A stretch of DNA of 64,000 bases from Enchytraeus crypticus (Eukaryota; Annelida; Clitellata; Enchytraeida; Enchytraeidae): the NCBI GenBank assembly GCA_905160935.1, contig CAJHZI010000510.1, positions 636,001 through 700,000 on the forward strand, read 5' to 3'. The position numbers and the translations under genes are program-made. The notes under the pieces are model-generated. The model saw only the letters and a program-made list of their open reading frames with translations, searched no databases and was not told where the DNA came from. How positions within the stretch are numbered: position 1 is the first letter of the stretch; every line of letters starts with the position of its first letter. Shown piece after piece: positions 1 to 9,770 of the stretch.

Positions 1-545
1 GGTGATTTAGCATCGTATCCTAAACCTCTAGATTAAATCACTTCTCAGATAAGATCAATAACCTATAATAGAGTAAAACACCTATCAGAGAATATCAATT
101 ACCTCTAGATTAAATCACCTATCAGATACGATCTATAACCTATAGATTAAATCACCTATCTGCTAAGATCAATAACCTATACAGATTAAATCACCAATCA
201 GATAAGATCAATGACCTCAGTATTAAACCACCTATCTGTTATTATCAATAACCTATTGAATAAACCACCTATCTGCTAAGATCAATAACCTCAAGACTAA
301 ATCACCTATCAGATAAGATCAATAACCTATAATAGATTAAACCACCTATCAGAGAAGATCAATACCTCAGTATTAAATAACCTATCTGCTAAGATCAATA
401 ACCTATGGATTAAATCACTTATTTGCTAAGATCAATAACCTCAAGATTAAATCACCTATCAGATAAGATCAATAACCTCAAGACTAAACCAATACAATAT
501 ACCTATCAGATAATATCAATCATCTATAAATTAAATCACTTAACG
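1..545. repeat. AT-rich minisatellite, unit about 38-40 bp
   Basis: About 14 imperfect copies of a unit built around ATTAAATCACCTATCAGATA and AGATCAATAACCT run from the window edge to about 545. The array probably extends further left. It ends about 20 bp from the splice donor of the minus-strand exon at 570-865, so it lies in the intron after that exon. Copies differ by small indels and substitutions. Confidence 0.9.
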
Positions 546-569
546 GATGAGATAAAAAGCTCCACCTAC

Positions 570-865
570 CAAGATTCCGATCACGTAGTCTCCATACGTG
601 ATCTCATCGTAATTATAAAACCTGAGCACACATCGCAGCGAGGTTTGGCCCTCAAACAGCATTCGAGGACCGATAGGTTGCGGTTTTGGCCCGGTAAGGT
701 TGAGCAGACGGACGAGCCATTCGACTTTTATGTTACTGTTGAGCTGGCAGCCCTTCTTTATCCACATCTGTCCCTCCAGGATTATCGTCTCGCTCTTCTT
801 GTAGATCGCTGGATTTTTGAAGTCGGAGCTCGCTCCGAGCATAACCATCTTACTTGCCTTACATA
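570..865 (-). CDS. Exon 4 of the EGF-type secreted/membrane protein gene
   Basis: This is a 296-bp open exon bounded on the minus strand by a TTTGCCCAG acceptor (exon starts at 865) and a G|GTAGGT donor after 570. It enters in phase 1, matching the donor of the EGF exon at 2680, and leaves in phase 0. It encodes about 98 residues with scattered cysteines (VCKASK near the start, KKGC, SLRC). The tail, YGDYVIGIL, has the Y-x-D/G-x-Y spacing of an immunoglobulin-like F strand. I infer an extracellular, possibly Ig-like, domain, but the similarity is weak. The next exon is outside the window. Confidence 0.55.
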
Positions 866-959
866 CTGGGCAAATTGCAGAGAAGCACAATCAAATCAAT
901 GCCAGAAAACAACGCCATTGTTAAAGTTACGAATATTTTATTAGCATTAAGAAAAATGT

Positions 960-1095
960 TGTCATCGTCATCACCATCAACATCATCAATATCTTAATCA
1001 TCATAATCATCATCATCATCATCATCATCATCTTCATCTTCTTCTTCTTCTTCTCCCTGAATTCCAGTTTAACTAGGGTCGGAAATAACTGGGGT
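960..1095 (-). mobile_element. 3' tail of the GATGATG-tailed SINE (family C), truncated
   Basis: The tail AACTGGAATTCAGGGAGAAG reads on the minus strand, followed by a long (AGA/TGATGA)n run. It matches the 3' end of the longer copies at 20940-21180, 46590-46810 and 52020-52295. Only the last 60 or so bases of the element body remain. Confidence 0.65.
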
Positions 1096-1344
1096 AGGTG
1101 TAGGATCTCATTATTGGCAATGGCTTTAGACAAAACAGCAGTGAAAAGTCCCTTAGCAGTGTCATAGACATAATCGATCTTCGAATGGGCTTTACAGAAA
1201 AAGTATGCAAGCCTAAAATTAGAAATGAATTGGTTTCAACTAATTATAGTATTAATTAATAAAATAAAATATAATAAATATTCTTATAACTGAAAAGTGA
1301 TTTCATTTCGTATTCCATTCAATTCTTTTCATTGTGCATATTTA

Positions 1345-1425
1345 TTTAGACTGGTAGACAGACGGACAGACAGACAGACGGACATACAGACAGACATACA
1401 TACATACAGACATATACACAGTCAA
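1345..1425. repeat. (CAGA)n/(CATA)n microsatellite
   Basis: Imperfect tetranucleotide run of GACAGACGGACAGACAGACA type grading into CATACATACATACAGACATA. The rest of 1100-1570 is unique AT-rich DNA in which I see no gene. Confidence 0.85.
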
Positions 1426-1574
1426 AGTTAAGATGAGCTTCATTCGTCACGCATAAATACAGGATCATTGAATAATAAATTATATCTCACTAGAAGTAAT
1501 CAATTATATCTCTATATGATTTGTTATTAGTATTTGTGAAATACATGTGCTGAATGATAAATGGTACCTCAGCC

Positions 1575-1725
1575 ACCAGGGGAATTATGTAGAGGATTTA
1601 ACGATTCCCTCGCATGTGGACGTGAAGAGGAAAATCCAAGATATAGAAAAGTCGAAGCTTTAGATGTCATAGACCTGCGGGTGAGCAATGCACTGAGAGA
1701 GAGAGAGAGAGAGAGAGAGTGAGAG
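1575..1725 (+). mobile_element. LINE 3' end fragment (AGAGAG-tailed family B)
   Basis: A degraded copy of the 3' end of the LINE at 3526-3950: TGGACGTGAAGAGGAAAA, then CATAGACCTGCGGGTGAGCA, then ATGCACTGAGAGAGAGAG. The tail is an expanded (GA)n run. Confidence 0.65.
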
Positions 1726-1844
1726 AAGCAAGAAAATATACAGTACAGTAGATGTAGGCTTACGTGCGTAGAATAGAGCCGAACAAGATAATTGAGAATA
1801 AACAATACATGTGTCTAATGACAGCATTCGAGTAAAATCAGTAT

Positions 1845-1930
1845 ATATCTCTCTCTCTCTCTCTCTTAGTGCACTGCCTATTGGGAGGTTCATGGCATAT
1901 ACATGTAACTTCTCCACATCTCTTTCTATC
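1845..1930 (-). mobile_element. LINE 3' end fragment (family B), inverted
   Basis: (TC)n followed by TTAGTGCACTGCCTATTGGG and AGGTTCATGGCATATACATG. This is the reverse complement of the family-B tail (ATGGACCTGCCAGTAGGCAG, then TGCACTAAGAGAGAG). Confidence 0.6.
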
Positions 1931-2064
1931 TACTGCTTTTCTCTTCATATCAACATACGAATTAGTTATCAAACCAACCAGCATCCAAAGTCTCGGTCTT
2001 CCTTTTCTTCCATTATTCCCTCAATTACCTCTTTTTATAAACCATTCCCTCTCATTCAAAAATA

Positions 2065-2140
2065 AAGGTAATATTAACGCTGGTTTCCTCACTCGAAGAC
2101 GAAGACCATGTCAGTGCCGGGCGAGCCTAGGATTAAATGA
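2065..2140 (-). mobile_element. tRNA-derived SINE (family A), 3' half only
   Basis: The reverse complement of the family-A tail: AACGCTGGTTTCCTCACTCG, then TGTCAGTGCCGGGCGAGCCT. The A/B-box head is absent. Confidence 0.6.
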
Positions 2141-2281
2141 CATTCAGTTCTTCTTTCTATTCATTATGATATTTATCAACTATCTATTTATACTAACCCT
2201 ATTTAACACTTGTAATTGTTCGCTCGTAATTTTGTCAGTCCACTTGATCTTCACTTCATCTCCATATCCACATTTTTCATG

Positions 2282-2328
2282 CTTCCAGTTACCTAAGATC
2301 CACCTTTAGGATCTTAGGTAACTGGAAT
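2282..2328. repeat. Perfect short-loop hairpin
   Basis: Arms of about 19 bp (TTCCAGTTACCTAAGATCC and its exact complement) flank a 7-base loop. It is one of four near-perfect hairpins of this style in the window. The surrounding 2140-2670 is unique AT-rich intron sequence with no other feature. Confidence 0.85.
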
Positions 2329-2679
2329 CTTACTCCTCAAAATCAGTATATGATCAGCAAATTATTACCAGAGTTTTATTGGCAAAACAATCTCGTCAGA
2401 TTTGATTACGTAGATCTGTCACCATTATAGTTTGCTCAATTGCAATAAAACACTCCTCGACAAAAATAAGATAAAAACAATCGCAGTTTAATTCCTTTTA
2501 TTGTGACGGTCTAGTTTCAAATTTCTCACCTTGGCCTAATAACTAATTAACAATTAAATAGGAAATTATACAATTTCCAGATATTTTAATCTGTTAAACT
2601 CCTCCCCTCTTGCAAAAAACCCTCGATTGATTTTAGTGAAGGTGTAGAGGAATTTATTAAACGTGGAAGGGTTTCTTAC

Positions 2680-2796
2680 CGATGCAGGCTGAGTCGGACT
2701 GACTGTAGTAGTAGCCCGAGTCACAGGTGCAGTCATCCATGGGCTTATTGGCTCTACACGCCGTCAAGCAGCCTCCGTTATACTTCTTACTGCAAT
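2680..2796 (-). CDS. EGF-like domain exon (exon 3)
   Basis: This is a 117-bp phase 1-1 exon with acceptor TTTTCTAG before 2796 and donor G|GTAAGA after 2680. It encodes one EGF-like module of 39 residues, with cysteines in the order C-x8-C-x3-C-x8-C-x-C-x11-C and the motifs CSKKYNGGC and CTCDSGYYYSQ. It is preceded in the transcript by the signal-peptide exon at 4427-4479 (phase 1 matches) and followed by 570-865. A symmetrical phase 1-1 EGF exon is the classic shufflable extracellular module. The gene is not assigned to a named orthologue. Upstream lie several decayed copies of the same exon. Confidence 0.8.
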
Positions 2797-2810
2797 CTAG
2801 AAAATCAATC

Positions 2811-3306
2811 AATCAATCATCCATGGGCTTATTGGCTCTACACACCGTCAAGCAGCCTCCGTTATACTTATTACTGCAATCAAGAAAATCAATCAATCAG
2901 TCAGGCAGTCTCCGTTATACTTAGTACTTCAGTCTAGAAAATCAATCAATCAATCGATCAAATAAATAAATCATCCAGGGGTTTATTAAATCTAAATCTG
3001 CAGGTTGTCAGGCAGTCTCCGCTATGCTTCCTACTGCATACTGCGTCAATCAATCAATCATTTATTCAAATAAATCAAATCAAATCAATCAATCAATAAA
3101 ATCTATCAATCATATATGCTCGGCAGGCCGTCAAGCAGTGTCCGTTATACTTCTGACTGCATACTCTACAAACAATCAATCAATCAAATCACGATCAATC
3201 AATCAATAAATCAATCAATTAACAAAATCCATAAATCGTCCAATGTCTCATGAGCTTTGCAGGCCGTCAGGCAGGCTTTTGTTTACTTCTAGCTGCATGC
3301 TGTTCA
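2811..3306 (-). pseudogene. Tandem array of decayed EGF-exon copies
   Basis: Five further partial copies of the 3' splice site plus the first half of the EGF exon follow the intact one, at about 2816-2886, 2900-2937, 2971-3047, 3108-3172 and 3236-3306. They are separated by (AATC)n/(TTGA)n tracts. Copy 2 is nearly identical to the functional exon for some 60 bp, but its acceptor reads TTCTTG rather than TTCTAG and it runs into an ATTGATT stop. Copy 3 keeps TTCTAG but has only about 30 exon bases. Copies 4-6 have diverged further and keep mostly the GCAGTCTCCG-like core. None has the second half of the exon or a donor. Confidence 0.75.
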
Positions 3307-3309
3307 ATA

Positions 3310-3525
3310 AATTACTCAGATCAATCAATCAAGCAAGTAAACAATCAATCAGAAACCAAGAAACCTGCAAAAAATAGAAACCAAGAAAGGAAAATAGGTA
3401 GCACATGCGGTATGCCATGTGTGTAACTATACGTACACAAACAAAACCAATCAATCAATCAATTAATCAATCGCTCATTCATTTAATTACTCAGTCAATC
3501 AATATTCATACATATATTCAATACT
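3310..3525. repeat. (AATC)n-rich repeat
   Basis: Degenerate AATCAATCAATC tracts. Near 3352-3430 there is a dispersed segment (AAACCAAGAAAGGAAA, then AGCACATGCGGTATG) that recurs at 8243-8305. Confidence 0.75.
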
Positions 3526-3950
3526 TTGGTTTGGACCACGCTATTGTATGGATGTGAAACATGGACCTTAAGAAAGGAAGATATTAGGAAACTGGAGGCA
3601 TTGGAAATGTGGATTTGGAGAAGAATGGAGAGGATTAGCTGGACTCAAAAGGCTATAAATGAGGAAGTCCTGGAGAGAGTTGGCACAGATAGACAGTTGA
3701 TAAATGTATTAAGAAATGGGAAGAAGAGATGGATACGACACATTCTAAGGGGGGAAGGTCTATTAAAAGAGGTCATAGAAGGTAGAATGGAAGGAAAGAG
3801 AGGCAGGGGCAGGCCGAGATTAGGTATGTTAGATGATTTAAATACCCACTCATATGTGGAAATGAAGAGGAAGGCGGAAGACAGAGAAGAGTGGAGGCGT
3901 TATGTACCATGGACCTGCCAGTAGGCAGTGCACTAAGAGAGAGAGATATT
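3526..3950 (+). mobile_element. Non-LTR retrotransposon, C-terminal ORF fragment and 3' end (family B)
   Basis: An open frame of about 130 codons encodes the C-terminal domain that follows reverse transcriptase in many animal LINEs: YGCETWTLRKED, then WIWRRMERISW, then IRHILRGEG, then GRGRPRLGMLDDL, ending EEWRRYVPWTCQ. The stop is followed by GGCAGTGCACTAAGAGAGAG, the family's 3' terminus. The RT domain itself is missing, so this is a 5'-truncated, dead copy. The tail is the source of the many short family-B pieces elsewhere in the window. Confidence 0.85.
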
Positions 3951-4154
3951 CAATATGTCAATTTATCACTTATCAATAAAGCAATCATATGTGAACTATG
4001 GAAAGTCAGGCGGTGAAATAACATTTACTAACTTCTACCTGAGTACAACAGTTAATCATTCATAACTTTAGTACCGAGAAAGGACTTGAACGAAGCAGAA
4101 CGAAATACCACTATGTACGAGAAACGAGTTACAATTTAATGATTATGATAGAAA

Positions 4155-4282
4155 AGCTAATGTTAAGCTTCACTTTCCTCACTCGAAAGCGATGTCAGTG
4201 ACTGGTGAACCCCGGATTCGAGCCCCGCAAATACTGATCCGCGGTCGAATGTCTTACCCACATCGCCACTGGCTCCAGTCAA
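4155..4282 (-). mobile_element. tRNA-derived SINE (family A), near full length
   Basis: On the minus strand it reads GGAGCCAGTGGCGATGTGGG (A-box-like region), GACCGCGGATCAGTATTTGC, then a B-box-like segment (GGGCTCGAATCC), then the TCACTGACATCGCTTTCGAG tail. It lies in the intron between the start-codon and EGF exons of the minus-strand gene. Confidence 0.75.
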
Positions 4283-4426
4283 AGTGAAGATATTTGGTAA
4301 TAAAGTGGTAATATTTTGCATTCTTCGCAAATTTAGTGCTACATGTGAATGAATAATTTCTAACAATAATAAAATTGACGTAAACTTCTGCAACCGTCTT
4401 GTTAAGTTTATCTAACTACTAACCAC

Positions 4427-4479
4427 CAGCATCTTCTGCATTTGACGCCGCGGTCATCAGCAGCAGTACGATAGCTGTC
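4427..4479 (-). CDS. Signal-peptide exon (exon 2)
   Basis: On the minus strand an acceptor-like AATTATAG precedes 4479 and a GCTG|GTGG donor follows 4427. The exon encodes R-T-A-I-V-L-L-L-M-T-A-A-S-N-A-E-D-A, a short hydrophobic core with a small-residue cleavage site, that is, a signal peptide. It leaves in phase 1, as the EGF exon requires. Two starts are possible. An in-exon ATG at 4490 would give M-N-Y-R-T-A. Alternatively, splicing from 5709 gives M-R-T-A in the same frame. I prefer the spliced start because the upstream donor is a strong consensus. Confidence 0.6.
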
Positions 4480-4499
4480 CTATAATTCATTTCAGAAAT

Positions 4500-5035
4500 T
4501 GAGCAAATAATATTAATTCTTTACATTATTTGTTAAATCTCTGGAAAAAATTCAAACATTATTTATATTCCGATATAATCAAACGAATAACCGTCAACTA
4601 AGATGACGTCATCCATAGAGAACAGGTTTACAGCTCTAAGCTTCGAGAATATTGTTTAATAATAATAACAATAATTAGAGTGCTACATTCATCAATGACA
4701 GCATCGAGCACTATTGAGTCAACATCAAGACGGTGAGCAAAAGAAGGTCAAAATACGGTGCAAATTCCAAAATCAAGAAAGTCAGTCCTAAGTAAAGGAA
4801 ATTAAAGAGAAATTTTAAATTAAAGGTTTATTTAATTACATGTAATAAATTCTAGATACTATAGAGAAAGAAAAATCTATTATATTAATATATTATATTA
4901 AAATATGAATTCTATTACATGCCTATTAATCTTAATTAGTTACGATTTAATGCGAAGGCTATAGTGTACATTTATTTTGAGTATATATCTACTTATTGTA
5001 TTTAATTTTATTACAGTTACGTGTAAATTACTTAT
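4500..5035. other. AT-rich intronic DNA with one family-E repeat
   Basis: No gene is seen. At about 4664-4765 (plus) lies a dispersed repeat with the core ATTAGAGTGCTACATTCATC, then CATCGAGCACTATTGAGTCA, preceded by (AAT)n. The same element is found at 6490-6612, 7400-7470, 17425-17485, 27965-28060, 46250-46330 and 49965-50000. I call it family E. Confidence 0.65.
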
Positions 5036-5168
5036 TGCTGGAGCCGGCGGCGACGTCGGTAAGATATCCGACTGTTGATCAGTATGCGCGGGGCTTAAGT
5101 CCTGGGCTCGTCCGTCACTGATATCGCTTTCGAACTGTTACAGCTTTTACTTAAGCTATACTAAAGGC
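5036..5168 (+). mobile_element. tRNA-derived SINE (family A)
   Basis: GGCGGCGACGTCGGTAAGAT (A-box-like), GCGGGGCTTAAGTCCTGGGC (degenerate B box), then CGTCACTGATATCGCTTTCG, ending in an AGCTTTTACTT tail. No gene is seen from 5170 to 5700. Confidence 0.75.
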
Positions 5169-5708
5169 TACATACTCCAGATTTTTTACATGTTGTGTCT
5201 GGAACACTGGAGAATAGACCAACAGTTAAATGCAGGGGTCGTAAGAGGCAACAAAGCATAAACGTAGTAGGCAGCAGGAAACCACCTCAGAAGCCATATT
5301 AATCCAAAGTTATTTGCAACAAAAAACGAAAAAATACGGCACATCCTTTTGTGAAGATATTAACTAGTTGAGCTGTGGAGTGCTCTATATGGAGCGTGAA
5401 AACAGACTCGAGAGGGTGAATATATGCCAAAGAACCTGCCGCTTAACAGAACACTAGAAAGAGACAGTCTCAAAATATCTGGCGTCACAGAAACTTGATT
5501 GATCTCAATTGAGTAGAAATTGTAAGAGAGCGGGAAATAAATATAATTTATCACTTATCTTGAATCTCTCATTGTCTTTTTATTTTATCCTCTCGCTAAT
5601 GACAATGGTTCTCATAAAAATGCGATGCGCGCTGGTACATAAAGTATTTATAAGTGGAACTTCTTACGTGAAGATTACACAAAACGTCACTTGATTACAA
5701 ACACTTAC

Positions 5709-5713
5709 CTCAT
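5709..5713 (-). CDS. Probable first coding exon of the EGF-type gene (5 coding bases)
   Basis: Minus-strand sequence CTGACCATGAG|GTAAGTG joins a good start context (ACC before ATG) to a near-perfect donor, leaving ATG-AG in phase 2. The acceptor at 4480 supplies the missing G and continues the signal peptide as M-R-T-A-I-V. This fits, but it rests on only a few bases. The 5' UTR would extend to larger coordinates. Confidence 0.45.
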
Positions 5714-5799
5714 GGTCAGAGCCAAGCTTTGTCAACAGCATTTAAGTACGCATTTGACATATTGATAGTATAAATGCTGGACGGATCGTCAAGCATTAT

Positions 5800-5995
5800 C
5801 AATAGATCAATCAGTCAATCAATCAATCAATCAATCAAGCACTCAATCAATCAATCAAACAATCAATCAATCAATCAATCAATAGATCAATCAATCAATC
5901 AATATATCAATCAATCAATCAATAGATCAATCAATCAATCAATCAATTAATCAATCAATTAAACAATCAGTCAGTCAGTCAATCAGAGAGAGATT
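5800..5995. repeat. (AATC)n microsatellite
   Basis: Nearly pure AATCAATCAATC with ATAG and CAGT variants. The unit is the reverse complement of the (TTGA)n tails that end several retroelements here, so it may mark the tail of an inverted element. From 6000 to 6490 I see only AT-rich DNA and more AATC. Confidence 0.9.
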
Positions 5996-6489
5996 AGTTC
6001 ATTACATTTCAACTCAACTATACATAGATGCTACAAATAGCAAAATGAAAATATACATTCAAGCTTTGAAAAAGCAGCGCAAGCAATAGAAAATTTGAAA
6101 GTAAATTTAACGAAAGTAAATATTACGGGTACCTATCGCTCTCAGTGAAGGTACACTGTATCTTATCTAGCTGAACGCCACTCAAATAAGCCAATCAGTC
6201 AATCAATCTATTAATCAATCAATTATATTATTTATCTTATATAATTTAATATCAATCAGTCCATCAATCTGTAAATGCTCACCCACTAATTTAATCACTG
6301 AAATTAAAATTAATTAATTTAAAAGCACCATACATGGCTTGCATGATGTGGGCTATCCAGTCAATATTTACTCTAGGCTGATGTCATGAAATCACTGGAA
6401 GACATCGAAAGGTCGTGTGGGGTCTCAACAGCTTAATTGTGCCTCTCCAAGTCAAATCATCCCTATTATCTCATGTAACAGCGTGGGGT

Positions 6490-6612
6490 AATCTTATCTT
6501 TTGCACCGTTTTTGGACCTTCTTCTTGCTCGTCGGCTTGATTTTGACTCAATAATGCTGCTCGATGTTGCAATTGATGACTGAAGCACTCTAATTGCTAT
6601 TATTATTATTTT
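6490..6612 (-). repeat. Family-E dispersed repeat, longest copy
   Basis: The minus strand reads (AAT)n, ATTAGAGTGCTTCAGTCATC, CATCGAGCAGCATTATTGAG, TCAAAATCAAGCCGACGAGC, then GGTCCAAAAACGGTGCAAAA. It is the most complete of the family-E copies. Confidence 0.65.
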
Positions 6613-6649
6613 TTTAATATTTTTTTTTTAAAGAAAAGATGAGAAATAT

Positions 6650-7345
6650 TTAAAATAGTTCCTCTACGCTCTGGGAGGCCGCATTCGCCAATGTGTCACG
6701 AATGCATACAGCATTAAAACGCTGGAGTGCGATAGATAGGCGCTGCCATAGAAAGGCTTTTTCAAGCTGGTCGCCTGTAATGGCACTGGTTCTCCTGCCT
6801 AATTAGTTTAAGAAGTCAGACGCGGAAGAGTTGATGGGGCCCAATGTCTCAAAAGCAATTGGCAGGAAGATGTAGCTGCTGGAGACTGCGGCATATTTAA
6901 GTGTCTTCCTACTGGCAGCGGCTTCAGCAGTTGAGCCAGCAGCAGCGCATGAAAAGCTGAGATTGCTTACTGAGAATGTGTCTGTCACAGTGACATCCCA
7001 GCTGATACACTTGCCTTCTGCTCAAAGAATTTGAGATACACCGTCCGGTCGTTTCCCATCCGAGCGGCTCAATCTCTGGGGCTCCTTTATGGCCGGAATA
7101 TTTGCGCGAGCTAGAGCACGCCATACCAGATCATTCAGATACTGGTGTCTGCCGATTCTGCCAGCGCTTCGCATGCACGAAAGGCCGTGAGTGCCCAGAG
7201 CATTGACCGATGCTCCACAGACACAGTTGTGTGGCTCACAAAGCGTAGAGCCAGCAGAAGACCAGCCTCTACTCTCACTGCCTCGTCATCCAGGCGGAGG
7301 CCACAGGAAGATAAAGGCAAGGCTTGCAACCAGTCACCACTCAGT
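6650..7345 (-). mobile_element. Dead LINE, C-terminal ORF region
   Basis: Several minus-strand segments in shifted frames add up to the C-terminal region found after RT in many animal LINEs: LDDEAVRVEAGL, then SMLWALTAFRACEAL, then CHCDRHILSKQ/VTDTFSVSNL, then LPIAFETLGPINSSASDFL. Stops and frameshifts break it in at least four places. It is flanked on its 5' side by (TTA)n at 7346-7392. Confidence 0.75.
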
Positions 7346-7348
7346 CAC

Positions 7349-7390
<42 letters not shown>

Positions 7391-7475
7391 CTCATTAAAT
7401 AATAACACAATAATAATAGCAACAATTAGAGTGCTACAGTCATCAGTGACAACATTGAGCACAAAAAATAAGCTC
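7346..7475 (+). repeat. (TTA)n microsatellite and family-E repeat
   Basis: About 14 ATT units, then AATAATAGCAACAATTAGAG and GTGCTACAGTCATCAGTGAC (family E, plus strand). Confidence 0.8.
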
Positions 7476-7689
7476 ATATTTCCATCCCAGGAAAGTGTTC
7501 AAATACTAATGTAGTTCATGTATTTGGATTCTAACCATAAAACCATAACAACGAAACTCTTTAATAACTGTACGTGTCAGTAAGAGGCGACAGCTATCGA
7601 TGCCGTAGAATTTAACTGACCTATAGGTTAGCAACTAAATTTATTTGTATTCCAATCAGTCAATCGACAATGTTAACATGAGTTAATTA

Positions 7690-7812
7690 TGAGTACGCGT
7701 CACTGGCTGTGACGATGTCGGTAAGATATTCGACCGCGGATCAGTGTGTGCGGGGTTCAAATCCTTTCAGGTTAGGAAACTGACGTTAACTTTAGCTTTA
7801 CCAATTGTTTAC
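7690..7812 (+). mobile_element. tRNA-derived SINE (family A)
   Basis: GATGTCGGTAAGATATTCGA (A-box-like), GTGCGGGGTTCAAATCC (B box), then AGGAAACTGACGTTAACTTT. It lacks about 30 bp of the usual middle region. Confidence 0.75.
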
Positions 7813-7814
7813 TT

Positions 7815-8985
7815 TAAATGCAAAATCTATTCTATCCTATATCTTATAAGATATATCTTATATCAAATTATCTTAAATTGAATTTATCATAGCTTTTTGT
7901 AACAGTACTATTAATTATTCTTTACTATAAGATTAATTTATGAAATTAACTTAATTATAGGCTAACAATATTCAAGACTTAAATCATAAACGAGGCAAAC
8001 GTTATCTAGATTTTAGTTTTGAAATTGAAGTACGAAGTATCTTCAAATCAATATAGCATACCCGTATTATAATCCACACAGGTTTAATATTATATCGTTA
8101 GATAAATTTTATTGGTCTGCAGAAACTCTCAAATAACACGTTAATTTGTTAACTTATAATTGTAAATTTTCGTAACTCATTCTAAATTTAATCGATGGAT
8201 TATTTTAGTTACGTATTCTTGTTACTCTGTTGGTACAAACTACAAAAAACAGAAACCAAGAAAGGAAACCATGTAGCACATGCGGTATGTCATGTGTGTA
8301 ACTAAAGGAATAAAAAAAATTAATGTTTGGTCGTGATAGACCAGTTTTAATTCTTTATTTTTGTAAATCATAAGAACTCTAGTTATATAAACTATTTATC
8401 GCTTTCATCCCCAGATTTTCCTAAGCGCTACGCCAATAGTGGCCTATAATCCCTATACTAACTTGTATTATACATGTATATTAGCGTAGTCAGGCTTTGA
8501 GATGGAACAGAAGCTATGATACAGTCATCGAGTGGCATTGGTATACCTCAATCATCTCTCTACGTGGTTACTAACAGTTTGTTAATAGTCCTTCGATATT
8601 CCTAGCTGATGCTAGGAACCGATTTAGTTACATTTTTTATTAAATATTAAAAATTATTGACTAATTTGTTTATTAATTTATTATTATTAATTGTTATCTA
8701 TTATTTATTGCTGTAGATTTATTATTTGTTTATTATTGATTTATTATTGATTGATTGTGAATTGATTTATTGATTTAGTAAGAATTTAAAAAGGTTTACT
8801 ATTAATTTTAAGCTATAGACATAGAGCAAAGCTAAGCGTAAACCTATCAAAACTTTTGGTAATTTCAACCTACTACTTAATAAAATAAAATATTTAAATT
8901 ATATTATTAAATTATAATTACCAATTTGACGCCATGGCTAAAATCAAGAAGGTGATATTGTTTTATAATTACTCTATGGTTTTAG
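7815..8985. other. Unique AT-rich DNA, no gene seen
   Basis: More than 1.1 kb of A/T-rich sequence with TTATTATTGATTTATTG tracts near 8640-8760. A 60-bp dispersed segment at 8243-8305 is also found at 3352-3430. No open frame with coding character and no convincing splice pairs. Confidence 0.6.
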
Positions 8986-9275
8986 CGCACTGACGGCGGG
9001 ATTAGCGCACTTGGTTTAGTTGCGCGTCAATTATCGAAGTTAAGCTGCATCGACCTCGGTTAGTACTTTGTGGGTGACCACCTTGGAAGACCGAGTGTTG
9101 ATAAAAGCTTAGGAAGGAAAAAATCCCAGGGTTATGAATGGTTATTCTTAAATCCGCGCCAGCTGTAATTGATGCGCCATCAAAAGGCAACGATTACTAA
9201 TAACCATGGAGAGGAAGGAGGAAATGGGTCTTAAACAAGCATCTGTGATTCCTGACCCAGTGTGCCGCTATGTTA
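8985..9275 (+). mobile_element. 5S rRNA-derived SINE (SINE3 type)
   Basis: Bases about 9033-9101 match the internal promoter half of metazoan 5S rRNA: CGAAGTTAAGC, then CGACCTCGGTTAGTACTT, GTGGGTGACCACCTTGGAAG, ACCGAGTGTTG. This is the box A/IE/box C block of 5S. It is followed by a body (AAAGCTTAGGAAGGAAAAAA, CCAGGGTTATGAATGG, CATCAAAAGGCAACGATTAC) that is also in the inverted copy at 41588-41870. Two diverged copies sharing head and body show it is a mobile family rather than a 5S gene. Confidence 0.85.
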
Positions 9276-9334
9276 TGTTTAAAATAGTGTTTTGAAGACA
9301 CGGGAATATAATATAAAATTGAAGCACACTTACA

Positions 9335-9445
9335 AATACACAAATGTGTAGTGTCATACGTAAATATGTGCGCAGTGTCCCAAGTAAATCCGTGCGCACT
9401 GTCATACATAAATAAGTGCGCTGTGTCACACGTAACACTGTACAT
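9335..9445. repeat. Minisatellite of about 30 bp, four imperfect copies
   Basis: The unit is roughly GTGCGCAGTGTCATACGTAA plus about 10 bp. Copies alternate CATACG, CCAAG, CATACA and CACACG. Confidence 0.65.
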
Positions 9446-9604
9446 ACACATTACAGTAGGCTCATAACTTAGCTGATATGTCTTGTGTTAATTTAACGGA
9501 GATACCAGCGTAGTTAAATCCCATCCATTCGGAGTGTAGTGGTTGTAGTTTTGTACTCTGTTACCTGCCTAATCTAAACTCCAAAACTCTAAAATCACTT
9601 ACTA

Positions 9605-9714
9605 GGGATAGGAGGCCGGCATATTGGTAAGGTGTACGATTGCGGATCAGTAGGAACAGAGTTTAAACCCAGTGCTCTCCCGATCAATTGTACTACCTGA
9701 GTGGTGAATAAAAG

Positions 9715-9770
<56 letters not shown>

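Noticed and set aside
1-545. CRISPR-like regular spacing of repeats
   Set aside because: Copies are contiguous minisatellite units without unique spacers, in a eukaryotic intron.
423-944. Plus-strand open frame of 173 codons overlapping the exon at 570-865
   Set aside because: It begins inside the minisatellite and is the shadow of the minus-strand exon, which alone has matching splice sites and phase with the EGF exon.
8985-9110. Functional 5S rRNA gene
   Set aside because: Only the internal-promoter half resembles 5S; the 5' third does not, and a second copy shares a non-5S body, so it is a SINE.
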